Positions 1 through 8,351 of a DNA stretch of 14,981 nt are shown here, piece after piece. The stretch comes from Fidelibacterota bacterium REDSEA-S14_B6. GTDB taxonomy: Bacteria > Fidelibacterota > Marinisomatia > Marinisomatales > S15-B10. Position numbers and translations under genes: made by a program. Each line of letters starts with the position of its first letter. The first letter of the stretch is position 1. The stretch is taken from positions 1 to 14,981 of the forward strand of contig LUOC01000065.1 of assembly GCA_001626655.1 (NCBI GenBank). Reading direction: 5' to 3'. The notes below the pieces were generated by a model. The model had not been told where the DNA came from and did no database searches. It saw only the letters and a list, made by a program, of their open reading frames with translations.

Positions 1-268
1 CCACAAGGGTCTCTCCCGAGTAGCTCCTGCTGAACCGATAGGCCCACTCAACGTCCAGCAGGCGGTCGCTGCTAAGCTCCCGGGCAAGTGAGAGGGTGGG
101 GATGTAACCCATCACTGTTTCGATAGACGACCGCCCCTCCGCCGGATCATCACCAAAGATGGTGCTCCCCCACAGTTGACCCTTTGCGGATAGAGTCTGC
201 GCACTGGCCGAAGCGGAAAGCAGAAACCAAGCACAGACAAGCATGAGCGGTTTCGCCTTTGAGTGCAT
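1..268 (-). CDS. Exported, probably outer-membrane protein (N-terminal part, runs off the window edge)
   Basis: The reading frame opens with ATG at 268 and stays open for 89 codons to the window edge, so the C-terminal part is missing. The first 24 residues form a signal peptide: a basic start (MHSKAKP), a hydrophobic core (LMLVCAWFLL) and an ASASAQ cleavage region. The mature part has alternating polar and hydrophobic stretches (GYIPTLSLARELS, LLDVEWAYRFSRSYSG) that resemble outer-membrane beta-barrel strands. The ATG overlaps the stop of the upstream TetR gene by one base (TGATG), which indicates one operon and translational coupling, so the TetR protein probably controls it. I do not recognise the family. 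A porin-like or efflux-associated outer-membrane protein is a guess from the context. Confidence 0.6.
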   Translation of the reverse strand, partial: MHSKAKPLMLVCAWFLLSASASAQTLSAKGQLWGSTIFGDDPAEGRSSIETVMGYIPTLSLARELSSDRLLDVEWAYRFSRSYSGETLV

Positions 269-858
269 CACTTCCTGATCCCCCGCATGAACGATTTGAC
301 CGCCTCCTTCTGCGCCTTGCCGAACTGCTCTGAACCCTTCATCACCATGTACTGCAGCCCCATGCCGTCCAGCGTGGCGAGGAGCAACGTCGCGACGCCG
401 TCGTAGTTCATCTCTCTGAATTCGCCTGCCTTAACCCCCTCCTTCAGCACTTTCGTAATCTCCCGGCGGTAATAGGCGGACACTTCCTGAAGGAAGTTTG
501 GATAGCTGCTCTTCAGCTGCCATCGGGCGGCGTGAGCCCACACTTCAATAAGGAACGGCACGGCGTCCCCCAGTTGATCCGTCATCGCGATACTCAACGT
601 GAACAGCTCTTCCAGCTTTTGGGAAGGGGAAAGGTCCCTCTCCATCAATGCATCAAACTGCGCCTGGGACTGTTGCAGAAAATCCGCTTCGATGCCCCGG
701 AGAATCTCCTCCTTACTCCGAAAATATTCGTAAACCGTCCCTTTTCCTATCCCCGCCTCTTTGGCGATATCGGCAATCTTGCCCCGTTCAACGCCCTCCT
801 TGGCGAAGACCTGAACGGCTGCTTGCAGGATCAGCTCTCTCTTGTCGGTAGTTACCAT
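268..858 (-). CDS. TetR/AcrR-family transcriptional regulator
   Basis: This 196-residue protein has the usual TetR size and layout. The N-terminal helix-turn-helix lies at about residues 8-52 and carries the typical signature (ILQAAVQVFAKEGVE, then IADIAKEAGIGKGTVYEYF, then KEEIL). The C-terminal half is helical and variable, as expected for a ligand-binding and dimerisation domain; its ligand cannot be read from sequence. A palindrome at 864-883 lies six bases in front of the start codon, so autorepression is likely. No Shine-Dalgarno sequence is visible between palindrome and start. The next gene downstream, an exported barrel-like protein, overlaps the stop codon by one base and is the most likely co-regulated target. 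Confidence 0.93.
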   Translation of the reverse strand: MVTTDKRELILQAAVQVFAKEGVERGKIADIAKEAGIGKGTVYEYFRSKEEILRGIEADFLQQSQAQFDALMERDLSPSQKLEELFTLSIAMTDQLGDAVPFLIEVWAHAARWQLKSSYPNFLQEVSAYYRREITKVLKEGVKAGEFREMNYDGVATLLLATLDGMGLQYMVMKGSEQFGKAQKEAVKSFMRGIRK

Positions 859-863
859 ATCTA

Positions 864-883
864 TTGACCGACCGGTCAGTCAA
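864..883. promoter_or_regulatory. Probable TetR operator (20-bp near-perfect palindrome)
   Basis: TTGACCGACCGGTCAGTCAA is an inverted repeat centred on ACCGGT, with one mismatched pair (the sixth base from each end). TetR-family operators commonly have this form, with GACC/GGTC half-sites. It ends six bases from the start codon of the TetR gene, so a bound dimer would block transcription start or early elongation. That the adjacent protein binds it is an inference from position. Confidence 0.75.
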
Positions 884-913
884 AACCTACATCACTTTTT
901 CACCACTGTGCAA
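884..913 (-). promoter_or_regulatory. Possible promoter of the TetR gene
   Basis: On the minus strand TTGCAC (913-908) and TAGGTT (889-884) are separated by 18 bases. This is a moderate sigma-70-like match and would place the transcription start inside or beside the palindrome at 864-883. The match is weak enough to arise by chance. Confidence 0.3.
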
Positions 914-1006
914 GGGGCAATTCCTGACACAGTCGGAATGATCGCTCTAACGGCTAAGGGATTCTTAGATAAATGGGACTAAGACCAAAGTAGGCGCGAC
1001 CGAGAC

Positions 1007-1945
1007 TCACCCGATCACTTCTTTGTAAATCCTGTAATTGTTCAGCCCCATCACTTTATCGAGCTCTCCTTCAGAAAGTCCTCTCTTCCTCAGGCCGTCC
1101 CAGATCACCTCCATCCGCCGGGGACCGTTCAGTTTATCCATGAAAAGTGGCCAGTGGCTTGCATCAAAATTGTTTCCCTCCTCCCGCTTCAGCTCCGCAA
1201 TGTATTCATCAGTCATTTCAATGACGCGATGATCCCGATCACTGCCGATGCTTATATGGTCCACGCCGGCAACTTTGATGGCGTGCTCAATATGGTTCAG
1301 ATAGTGCCCGAACGCCCCTTTTCTGACATTCGTCACAAACGGTCTGATCTGACATATCCCGATCACACCGCCTTTGTCGGCGACGAGTCTGAGGTTCTTG
1401 TCTGTGGTGTTTCTGGTGTTGCTGTAGATCGCTTCGCAGGCAGTGTGTGAGACGATGATCGGCACTGTGGACGCGTTTGCCACATCGGCCATGGTCTCCA
1501 TATTGGCCCCCAGCCCGTAAAACAGGTCCACCAAATCCAAGTCGCGGCCGAACTGCGTTGAATTCTGGAACAGGTAGAAAATGGCCAGTCTTCCGTCTCG
1601 CCGGGCTCTATCAATGTGAGACACCTTCGTCGCTTTCATATAGAGATCGGACTGTTTCTCGATGAGACGGTCATAGTGTAGCACGCCGTTTTTCGCCGCC
1701 TCGAACGCTTCGTGTTCGAAAGTCTTGGGATCACACAGAGTGACCGTTATGGCATTGAGGCCGCTCTCCAAGATTTCCTTAACCAGCGCTCGGGGATAAA
1801 CTTCACGGATTTCTCCCATGGCGTCAAATATCAAAGCTCGCTGTGTGGGGGTCGATTGTGATATTGAAGATGCCGCCAGTCTCGTTCCCAGAGTTGAGTA
1901 AGCGGCGGCGGCGGAAATCGTCTTGATAAATTCTCTGCGGATCAT
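1007..1945 (-). CDS. Tat-exported M19 (membrane dipeptidase-like) protein with an apparent internal deletion
   Basis: From the ATG at 1945 the protein has 312 residues and opens with a twin-arginine signal (MIRREFIK, then an Ala-rich hydrophobic stretch), so it is probably exported folded. I chose this start because it puts RR at residues 3-4 and has GGGAGG upstream; an in-frame ATG at 1993 would add 16 residues. The M19 fold shows in DAMGEIR (41-47), AIFYLFQNS (121-129), DLFYGLG (140-146), PIIVSH (162-167, a zinc-ligand-type His) and IGSDRDHR (233-240). Between GLG (146) and NMETMAD (148-154) I would expect about 45 more residues, including the LTYN region and the DxSH zinc ligand; they are absent although the frame stays open. 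The HxD motif and the bridging Glu are also not canonical. The activity of the encoded protein is therefore doubtful. Confidence 0.8.
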   Translation of the reverse strand: MIRREFIKTISAAAAYSTLGTRLAASSISQSTPTQRALIFDAMGEIREVYPRALVKEILESGLNAITVTLCDPKTFEHEAFEAAKNGVLHYDRLIEKQSDLYMKATKVSHIDRARRDGRLAIFYLFQNSTQFGRDLDLVDLFYGLGANMETMADVANASTVPIIVSHTACEAIYSNTRNTTDKNLRLVADKGGVIGICQIRPFVTNVRKGAFGHYLNHIEHAIKVAGVDHISIGSDRDHRVIEMTDEYIAELKREEGNNFDASHWPLFMDKLNGPRRMEVIWDGLRKRGLSEGELDKVMGLNNYRIYKEVIG

Positions 1946-2111
1946 TCTCTTGTTCAACCTCCCAAAAAGCTGAGTGCCAATTTCATCTGTCACAATTTAC
2001 TGTGCCAGAAAGTTACAGACACGCAACCCAATCTGTTCTACTGTTCCCGCCGCCGACTTTCTCGAACATCTTTGCCATTCTCGCCACGACCGTTAGATTC
2101 TCCCCCTCCCA

Positions 2112-3431
2112 ATGAAACTCCACTGGAAGATTATCATCGGGCTCGTGCTCGGTATTGTGTACGGCGTGGTGGCCGCTACCTACGGCTGGGGGGGTTTCAC
2201 CTCAGACTGGATCGCCCCGTTCGGCATCGTATTCATCAATCTCCTGAAACTTATCGCCATTCCGCTGGTCATCTCGTCTCTCGTGACCGGCGTCGCTTCC
2301 CTCTCCGACTTAAAGAAGCTCTCCAGAATAGGCGGGAAGACGATCGCTATTTACGTCACGACCACTGCCGTGGCTGTCACCATCGGACTCGTAGTTGTTA
2401 ACACACTCCGCCCCGGCGATCGAGTCCCCGTGGAGATGCAGCAGCAGCTTCAGGAGACATACGAACAGGATGTGGAAAATCGGGAAGAGGCAGCGGAAGG
2501 GGTCAAGGATCGAGGACCATTACAACCCGTCGTCGATATGGTCCCAAGCAATTTCTTCGGCGCCGCATCAAACAACAGGAATATGCTTCAGGTGGTGTTT
2601 GTCGCTATCTTTATCGGAGTCGGGCTCATCCAGGTGCCCAAAGAAAAAGCCGATGCCGTCCTCTCTGTCTTCGATGGATTTAATCATGTAATAATCCGAA
2701 TGGTGGACGTGATTATGCTGATGGCACCGCTGGGGGTCTTTTCGCTCATTTCGAACACCATCACCACCGTGGCGCAGGACAACATATCTCAAGTGGTGGA
2801 ACTGCTCGGCGCCCTCGGATTCTACTGTATCGCCGTCATTTCGGGCCTTCTCATTCATATGGTTGTAACCTATACGTCTGTTCTGAAAATCTTTTCTTCC
2901 ATGCCTCTCGGAAATTTCTACAGAGGGATCGCCCCTGCCCAGCTCGTGGCATTCTCTACCAGCTCCAGCGGTGCCACGCTTCCCGTAACCATGGAGAGGT
3001 GCGAAGAAAAACTGGGCGTTTCCGAAGAGGTCTCCTCCTTTGTTCTACCCCTCGGCGCCACCATCAATATGGACGGGACAGCCCTCTATCAGGAGGTGGC
3101 GGCAGTCTTTATCGCCCAGACGCTCGGCATGGAGCTCGGAATCGCCGCCCAGTTGACCATTGTACTCACGGCGGTGCTCGCATCCATCGGCACGGCTGCT
3201 GTGCCCGGGGCCGGTGTTATTATGCTTGTCATTATTCTCGAGGCCATCGGCGTCCCCAGCGCCGGCATCGCCCTCATTCTCGGCGTTGATCGAATCCTCG
3301 ATATGCTCCGTACCGTCACCAACGTCACCGGCGACGCATCTGTGGCAGTTTCGGTAGCGTCAACGGAGAACCAGCTCGGCGAGGTGAACCTCGATGAGGC
3401 AAGCGACAAGGCTCGCGCTTCAGCCGACTGA
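2112..3431 (+). CDS. Dicarboxylate/amino acid:cation symporter (DAACS/SDF family)
   Basis: This is a complete 439-residue inner-membrane transporter of the GltP/DctA/GltPh family, which takes up acidic amino acids or C4-dicarboxylates with Na+ or H+. The family motifs are all present: the serine-rich hairpin tip SSSGATLP (284-291), NMDGT (319-323) and the TM8 cluster DRILDMLRTVTNVTGD (393-408). The cluster keeps D393, D397, R400, T401, N404 and D408, which match the GltPh residues that bind substrate and Na+. The arginine at 400 favours an acidic substrate. A charged stretch at about 104-138 is an extended loop after TM3. No Shine-Dalgarno is visible before the ATG. The gene diverges from the M19 gene, and the exact substrate is unknown. 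Confidence 0.95.
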   Translation: MKLHWKIIIGLVLGIVYGVVAATYGWGGFTSDWIAPFGIVFINLLKLIAIPLVISSLVTGVASLSDLKKLSRIGGKTIAIYVTTTAVAVTIGLVVVNTLRPGDRVPVEMQQQLQETYEQDVENREEAAEGVKDRGPLQPVVDMVPSNFFGAASNNRNMLQVVFVAIFIGVGLIQVPKEKADAVLSVFDGFNHVIIRMVDVIMLMAPLGVFSLISNTITTVAQDNISQVVELLGALGFYCIAVISGLLIHMVVTYTSVLKIFSSMPLGNFYRGIAPAQLVAFSTSSSGATLPVTMERCEEKLGVSEEVSSFVLPLGATINMDGTALYQEVAAVFIAQTLGMELGIAAQLTIVLTAVLASIGTAAVPGAGVIMLVIILEAIGVPSAGIALILGVDRILDMLRTVTNVTGDASVAVSVASTENQLGEVNLDEASDKARASAD

Positions 3432-3523
3432 CCGCCTCAAAAACTGATTGATTTTCCGGACAGTTCTCACCATTTTCGATGGTTCTGATAACACGCGGGG
3501 TTAAGCAAAAGTCTCACTTGAAC

Positions 3524-3529
3524 AAGGAG
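3524..3529 (+). promoter_or_regulatory. Strong ribosome binding site of the Asp-box protein gene
   Basis: AAGGAG lies five bases before the ATG at 3535. It fixes the start of the large secreted protein and is one of the clearest Shine-Dalgarno sequences in the window; several neighbouring genes lack one. Confidence 0.75.
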
Positions 3530-3534
3530 CAACC

Positions 3535-6500
3535 ATGAACCGATTTGCATCTTTTGCTGTTTCACTGACAGCGCTGATTCTCTCCGTCCCCACTGCAGTG
3601 GCGGCTGAGAGCTACGATGAATCTCTATTTAACGCTATGGAATGGCGTTCCATCGGCCCCTACCGCGGCGGGAGAAGTGTTGCCGTTGCCGGTGTCCCGA
3701 GTCAACCTAACGTCTACTATTTTGGCGGGACCGGCGGAGGCGTCTGGAAGACCACAGACGCAGGCGTGAGCTGGACTCCAATCTCCGATGGGCAGTTCAA
3801 GACAGGTTCGGTGGGCGCTATTTCGGTGGCCGATTCCGATCCCAACATCATCTATGTGGGGATGGGCGAGTCTTGTGTCAGAGGCAACTTCTCTCACGGT
3901 GACGGCATGTACAAGTCCATGGATGCTGGCGAAACGTGGGAACAGGTGGGCCTTTCCGATTCCCGCCAGATCGGCCGGATCAAGATTCACCCCAAGAATC
4001 CTGACCTCGTTTACGTCGCCGCACTGGGGCACATTTTCGGTCCCAACAAAGAGCGGGGCGTGTTCCGTTCCAAGGACGGAGGGAAGTCTTGGGAAAATGT
4101 TCTGTTTGTTGATGAGAACACCGGCGCCGTGGACATCTCCATGGACGTCACCAATCCGCGTGTACTCTACGCCGGGATGTGGCAGGTGAGCCGGACGCCG
4201 TGGTCGTTGGAGAGCGGCGGCGAAGGGAGCGGCCTCTACAAATCGACGGACGGCGGCGACACCTGGGAAGAACTGACTGAAGGCCTTCCGAAAGGGATCA
4301 TGGGAAGGATCGGCGTCTCTGTCTCGCCGGTCAATCCCAAACGTGTCTGGGCAATTATTGAGGCGGACGACGGCGGCATCTTTCGTTCCGACAACGCCGG
4401 CAAGACGTGGCGCCGAATCAATGAAGACCGTTCCTATCGGCAGCGGGCGTGGTACTACACACACATCTACGCTGACACCAAGAGCGAGGAGACGGTCTAC
4501 GTCCTCAATACCGGTTTTTACAAATCGACGGACGGCGGGAAGACATACAAAAGCTACAGAGTTCCTCACGGGGACAACCACGATCTCTGGATCAGTCCCG
4601 TGGATAACCAGACTATGATCAATGCCAATGATGGCGGCGCCAACGTCTCCTTCACGGGAGGCGAATCGTGGAGTCGGCAGGACAACCAGCCGACGGCCCA
4701 GTTCTATCATGTTACCACCGATGACCGCGACCTTTACTATGTATACGGCGCACAGCAGGATAACAGCACTGTCGGCATCGCCAGTCAGACAACCGGCGGC
4801 GGCATAGACCGGACGCACTGGTATTCTGTGGGAGGTTGCGAGAGCGGCTACATTGCGCCCATGCCGGGCAATCCGGACATCGTTTTCGCCGGCTGCTACG
4901 GCGGCCAGCTAAGCCGCTACGACCACACCACAAGGACCACAAGGACGGTCAGTGTCTGGCCGGAGAATCCCATGGGGGCCGGCGCCGGCGACCTGAAATA
5001 CCGCTTCCAGTGGACCTTCCCCATCTTTTTTTCACCCCACGATGTAGGCACTGTCTACGCGGCGGCGAATGTGCTGTTCAAGTCGACCAATGAAGGGCAG
5101 AGCTGGACGCCGATCAGTCCAGACCTCACCACAAACGACAAGAGCAAACAGGGCCCTTCCGGCGGTCCCATCACCCACGACAACACAAGCGTGGAATACT
5201 ACTGCACCATCTTCTCCGCCGTGGAATCGCCCCACGAGAAAGGGGTCATCTGGGCCGGGACGGACGACGGACTTGTCCATATCACCAAGGACGGCGGGAC
5301 GACCTGGAACGACGTAACACCCCGCAACATGAAAGAGTTCAGTCTCATCAGCATGATTGAGGTGTCGCCTCACGATCCCGCCACGGCCTATCTCGCCGTA
5401 AACCGGTACAAGTGGGATGACTTTTCCCCCTACGTCTACAAGACCGACAACTATGGAAAGAGCTGGAAACTGCTCAACCGAGGCATCGGTGATGACGCCT
5501 TTGTCCGGTCTGTCCGGGAAGATCCTGACAGAAAAGGGTTGCTCTACGCCGGCACGGAGACGGGCGTTTATGTCTCCTTCGATGACGGCAAGGTGTGGCA
5601 GCCGCTTCAGCTCAACCTCCCCGTCGTCCCCCTCACCGATCTGGTGGTGGAAAACCAGGACCTCATCGTCGCCACCCAGGGACGCTCGTTCTGGATTCTC
5701 GATGATCTAACACCACTGCATCAGCTTATTCCTGAGATTGCCAAGCAGTCGGTTCACCTCTATCAGCCGGGCGACGCCTTCAGGATGCGAGGGGGGAGAT
5801 GGCGTTCCAGCGGCAGTGCGGGGCAGAATCCGCCCTCAGGCGTGGTGGTTCAGTACTATTTGAAGGAAGCGTCGGAAGAAGAAGTGACGCTGGAGTTCCG
5901 CGAACGGAACGGTGATGTCATCAAATCGTTCAGCTCCAAGAAGAAGAAAGGCGAGGAAGCTCCCCAGTCATTCTTTGGAGGAGGCGATCGCGGAGAGACC
6001 GTTTTGGCGGAAGCGGGAATGAACCGGTTCATCTGGAATATGCGGTATCCCGACGCCAAGAGCGTTCCCAAAGCGATCATGTGGGCGGGCGTCCTCACTG
6101 GGCCTCAGGCGGTGCCGGGAGATTACGAAATCCGGCTCACTGTGGGCGATGTGGAAAAGACGCAGATGTTCACGATTAATGGTGACCCTCGCCTTGAGAC
6201 CACGCAGGCGGACTATCAGGAACAGTTCGACTTCCTCATGACGATCAACCGCAAGGTGACGGAAGTTCACACCGCCATCAACACCATTCGGGACGTCCGG
6301 AAGCAGGTGAAAGCCATGGCGAAACGGGCCAAAGACAGCGGTGGCGCTTCGGACATCAGAGACTCCGCAAAAGCCCTGAATAAGAAACTGACTGCCATTG
6401 AGGAAGAGTTGATCCAGACAAAATCGAAAAGCCGTCAGGATCCTCTCAATTATCCCATTAAGGACAACAACAAACTGGCGGCGCTGACAGGCGTCGTCAT

Positions 6501-6669
6501 GGGCGCAAACGCCCGGCCGACCGATCAGGCATACGACGTCTACGAGATGCTGGCGTCAAGGGTCAACAAACAGCTGGCAAAACTTGATGATCTGCTTGAC
6601 AACGATGTGCCTGCCTTCAATCGTGTCGTCCGCGAAAATGACATTCCGGCGGTCTCCATAGAAGAATAA
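3535..6669 (+). CDS. Large secreted VPS10/sortilin-like Asp-box (BNR) beta-propeller protein
   Basis: The 1044-residue protein starts with a signal peptide (residues 1-24, cleavage near AVAA/ES). About ten Asp-box repeats of the form S-x-D-x-G-x-T-W follow, near residues 72-80, 127-135, 178-186, 236-244, 284-292, 330-338, 516-524, 584-591, 636-644 and 680-688. They imply two beta-propellers, as in sortilin-like and BNR 'glycosyl hydrolase' proteins. From about residue 740 the propeller repeats stop. A beta-rich part with FTINGDPR follows, then a charged helical segment at about 900-1010 (many K/E, QVKAMAKRAKDS). I see no sialidase catalytic signature, so the enzymatic label common for this family is not supported here. 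A periplasmic or extracellular binding or peptide-processing role is only a guess. The gene stands 103 bases downstream of the symporter. Confidence 0.88.
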   Translation: MNRFASFAVSLTALILSVPTAVAAESYDESLFNAMEWRSIGPYRGGRSVAVAGVPSQPNVYYFGGTGGGVWKTTDAGVSWTPISDGQFKTGSVGAISVADSDPNIIYVGMGESCVRGNFSHGDGMYKSMDAGETWEQVGLSDSRQIGRIKIHPKNPDLVYVAALGHIFGPNKERGVFRSKDGGKSWENVLFVDENTGAVDISMDVTNPRVLYAGMWQVSRTPWSLESGGEGSGLYKSTDGGDTWEELTEGLPKGIMGRIGVSVSPVNPKRVWAIIEADDGGIFRSDNAGKTWRRINEDRSYRQRAWYYTHIYADTKSEETVYVLNTGFYKSTDGGKTYKSYRVPHGDNHDLWISPVDNQTMINANDGGANVSFTGGESWSRQDNQPTAQFYHVTTDDRDLYYVYGAQQDNSTVGIASQTTGGGIDRTHWYSVGGCESGYIAPMPGNPDIVFAGCYGGQLSRYDHTTRTTRTVSVWPENPMGAGAGDLKYRFQWTFPIFFSPHDVGTVYAAANVLFKSTNEGQSWTPISPDLTTNDKSKQGPSGGPITHDNTSVEYYCTIFSAVESPHEKGVIWAGTDDGLVHITKDGGTTWNDVTPRNMKEFSLISMIEVSPHDPATAYLAVNRYKWDDFSPYVYKTDNYGKSWKLLNRGIGDDAFVRSVREDPDRKGLLYAGTETGVYVSFDDGKVWQPLQLNLPVVPLTDLVVENQDLIVATQGRSFWILDDLTPLHQLIPEIAKQSVHLYQPGDAFRMRGGRWRSSGSAGQNPPSGVVVQYYLKEASEEEVTLEFRERNGDVIKSFSSKKKKGEEAPQSFFGGGDRGETVLAEAGMNRFIWNMRYPDAKSVPKAIMWAGVLTGPQAVPGDYEIRLTVGDVEKTQMFTINGDPRLETTQADYQEQFDFLMTINRKVTEVHTAINTIRDVRKQVKAMAKRAKDSGGASDIRDSAKALNKKLTAIEEELIQTKSKSRQDPLNYPIKDNNKLAALTGVVMGANARPTDQAYDVYEMLASRVNKQLAKLDDLLDNDVPAFNRVVRENDIPAVSIEE

Positions 6670-6670
6670 T

Positions 6671-7072
6671 GTGAGCCCAGCCTCAAAAGTTCTCATCGCT
6701 GGCGGCGTGCTCAATATTGCCTACGGATTCATCGTCGGCATTGTGCTCTCCCGCGTCAGAGAGCGGCAGGCTGAGGCGCCAAGATACTTAACAGTGACAC
6801 ACATGGGGGCGCTCATGCACGGCCCCATGCTCATGGCCCTTGTCTTTGCTGTTCAGCTTTCAACGCTTAGTGAAATAGTTGAGCTGTGGGCCGCCTAGCT
6901 GCTGGTTGGGTCATCGATAATTATTGCTCTGAAGGACACCCTTAACTGGTGGCAGGGAGTCGGTGACGAATTCGTTGAGCGCTCCCTCAGCTACTATTTG
7001 GGATATCTCTATGGGGTAGCCGCAATTCCCGGTCTGGGAATTCTAACCTACGGTGTGCTGATCAGTCTGTAG
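6671..7072 (+). pseudogene. Small four-helix membrane protein interrupted by an in-frame TAG
   Basis: A GTG at 6671, one base after the preceding stop codon, opens a frame of 75 codons ending at TAG (6896-6898). The same frame then continues for 57 more codons to TAG at 7070-7072. Both halves have the same character: hydrophobic helices (KVLIAGGVLNIAYGFIVGIV, then HMGALMHGPMLMALVFAV) and, after the stop, LLVGSSIIIAL and YYLGYLYGVAAIPGLGILTYGVLI. Together they make a four-helix protein of about 133 residues. The HMGALMHGPM element in helix 2 recalls the HLEGxMNG signature of the styrene-oxide-isomerase/hydroxylaminobenzene-mutase family, a loose resemblance only. A single C-to-T change from CAG (Gln) would explain the stop. 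The end is one base from the convergent rhodanese gene. Confidence 0.65.
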
Positions 7073-7073
7073 C

Positions 7074-7397
7074 CTAATACGTCGGCAGTGCGGGATCAAC
7101 CTCCCGCGCCCAAGCGTCGATCCCTCCAGTCATGTTGCTGACATCCTCAAACTGCTGACCCAACAGGTAGGCGGTCACAGCCGCGGAGCGGACGCCAGTG
7201 TGGCAGTACACCACCGTCTTTTCCGTCTTGTCCAACTCGCCAATTCGAAACTGAAGCTGATCCATAGGGATAAACAGTGAGCCGTTAATCGACACAAGGT
7301 TGCGCTCCCACTCCTCCCGGACATCAAGCAGCTGGAGCCGTTCCTCCCGCTCTCGCGCCGCGTTAACCTCTCTGACAGTAATCTCCGGAACATTCAT
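7074..7397 (-). CDS. Single-domain rhodanese-like protein
   Basis: This complete 107-residue protein matches the length of GlpE/PspE-type single rhodanese domains, which carry or transfer sulfane sulfur on a cysteine. LLDVREEWE (23-31) is the usual N-terminal signature. The active-site loop CHTGVRS (65-71) holds the catalytic Cys65 and a basic residue, and GGIDAW (91-96) is the conserved C-terminal motif. No signal peptide is present, so it is probably cytoplasmic. AGGA stands nine bases before the ATG. The gene is divergent from the EamA transporter gene with only about 42 bases between starts, and tail-to-tail with the interrupted membrane gene. Confidence 0.93.
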   Translation of the reverse strand: MNVPEITVREVNAAREREERLQLLDVREEWERNLVSINGSLFIPMDQLQFRIGELDKTEKTVVYCHTGVRSAAVTAYLLGQQFEDVSNMTGGIDAWAREVDPALPTY

Positions 7398-7439
7398 GGC
7401 TTTCTATCCTCATAAAGAAAATATGGTAAATTGCCGACT

Positions 7440-8351
7440 ATGAAAAATGTGAAATACCTCGGCCCAGCAGCGATTGTCCTCGCCGCCGTTTTGTGGAGTT
7501 TTGACGGACTGTTACGTCAGAATCTCGCCGGCGTCCCATCTCTGCATGTGGTGCTTCTTGAGCACGCCATCGGGGCTGTGCTTTTGACGCCGCTCCTCTT
7601 CAAAGGGTGGCAGGAGGTCCGGGCCCTCTCCAGTCGCGGATGGGTGTCTGTACTCTGGGTATCGCTCTTCGGGGGAATCCTCGGCACTTTCTTCTACACG
7701 AAAGCCCTCGGGTATGTCGATCACATCGATCTATCGGTGGTGGTGCTTTTGCAGAAATTTCAACCTTTCTTCGCCATCGGACTTGCGGCTGTTCTGCTGA
7801 AGGAACCTCTCACAAAAAACTATCTCCTTTGCGCTGTTACGGCCATCGCCGGAGGTTACTTTCTGACATTCAATAACGGTGCCCCCTCTTTTACCATTAA
7901 TAACGAATCGCTCATCGCCGGCTTGATGGCGCTCTGCGCTGCCTTTGCATGGGGAAGTTCCACAGTCCTCGGGAAACATGCACTCAAGCAGCTCTCCTTC
8001 TTCTCCCTCACGGCACTGAGGCTGTGGATCACTTCTCTCGTGGCGACGCTTGTTTTGATCTCCTTCGGTACCGATGCGCTTTCGTTCAGTCTCACCAGAT
8101 CTGAATGGCTTACAGTGCTGACCATTGTCCTCTCAACAGGAACGGTTGCCCTCTTCATCTACTATTACGGCCTGAAGCATGTCCTCGCCACGCACGCCAC
8201 GATCTACGAACTGTTCTGGCCGCTGTCGGCTGTGCTGATCGATATTTTCGTTCGCGGCCGGACGCTCACAGCGGGGCAGTTCCTCGGCGGCGCTCTTCTG
8301 ATCGGTGCGTCCCTATTTCTCTCGCGCCAGCAACAAAACGGCCAAGCATGA
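7440..8351 (+). CDS. EamA-family (drug/metabolite transporter superfamily) permease
   Basis: The 303-residue protein is almost entirely hydrophobic and is built as two repeated EamA units (about residues 8-138 and 158-297), giving ten predicted membrane helices. Typical features are AAVLWSFDGLLRQ in helix 1, FFYTKALGYVD, PFFAIGLAAVLLKEPLT at the end of the first repeat, and WGSSTVLGKHALK starting the second. The family exports or imports small metabolites; no substrate can be assigned. I use ATG at 7440; a TTG at 7431 would add three residues. The stop overlaps the start of the downstream MFS gene by four bases (ATGA), so both are probably one operon. Confidence 0.93.
   Translation: MKNVKYLGPAAIVLAAVLWSFDGLLRQNLAGVPSLHVVLLEHAIGAVLLTPLLFKGWQEVRALSSRGWVSVLWVSLFGGILGTFFYTKALGYVDHIDLSVVVLLQKFQPFFAIGLAAVLLKEPLTKNYLLCAVTAIAGGYFLTFNNGAPSFTINNESLIAGLMALCAAFAWGSSTVLGKHALKQLSFFSLTALRLWITSLVATLVLISFGTDALSFSLTRSEWLTVLTIVLSTGTVALFIYYYGLKHVLATHATIYELFWPLSAVLIDIFVRGRTLTAGQFLGGALLIGASLFLSRQQQNGQA

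Noticed and set aside
938..955. Imperfect inverted repeat TTCC...GGAA upstream of the TetR gene as a second operator
   Set aside because: Only the outer four pairs match; the centre does not pair, and it differs from the palindrome at 864-883.
3469..3483. Small inverted repeat ACCAT-TTTCG-ATGGT after the symporter gene as a terminator
   Set aside because: The stem is only five pairs and no T-run follows.
3625..4818. A 397-codon open frame on the minus strand, opposite the Asp-box gene
   Set aside because: It lies wholly within the sense gene, has no recognisable domain, and its length follows from the biased codon use and repeats of the plus-strand gene.
6896..6898. TAG as a recoded sense codon (alternative genetic code)
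   Set aside because: TAG serves as the ordinary end of the MFS, rhodanese and selenoprotein genes in the same window.
8105..8347. Upstream extension of the MFS gene by 81 codons
   Set aside because: This part is the EamA gene read in another frame; the ATG at 8348 with an ATGA overlap gives a normal MFS N-terminus.
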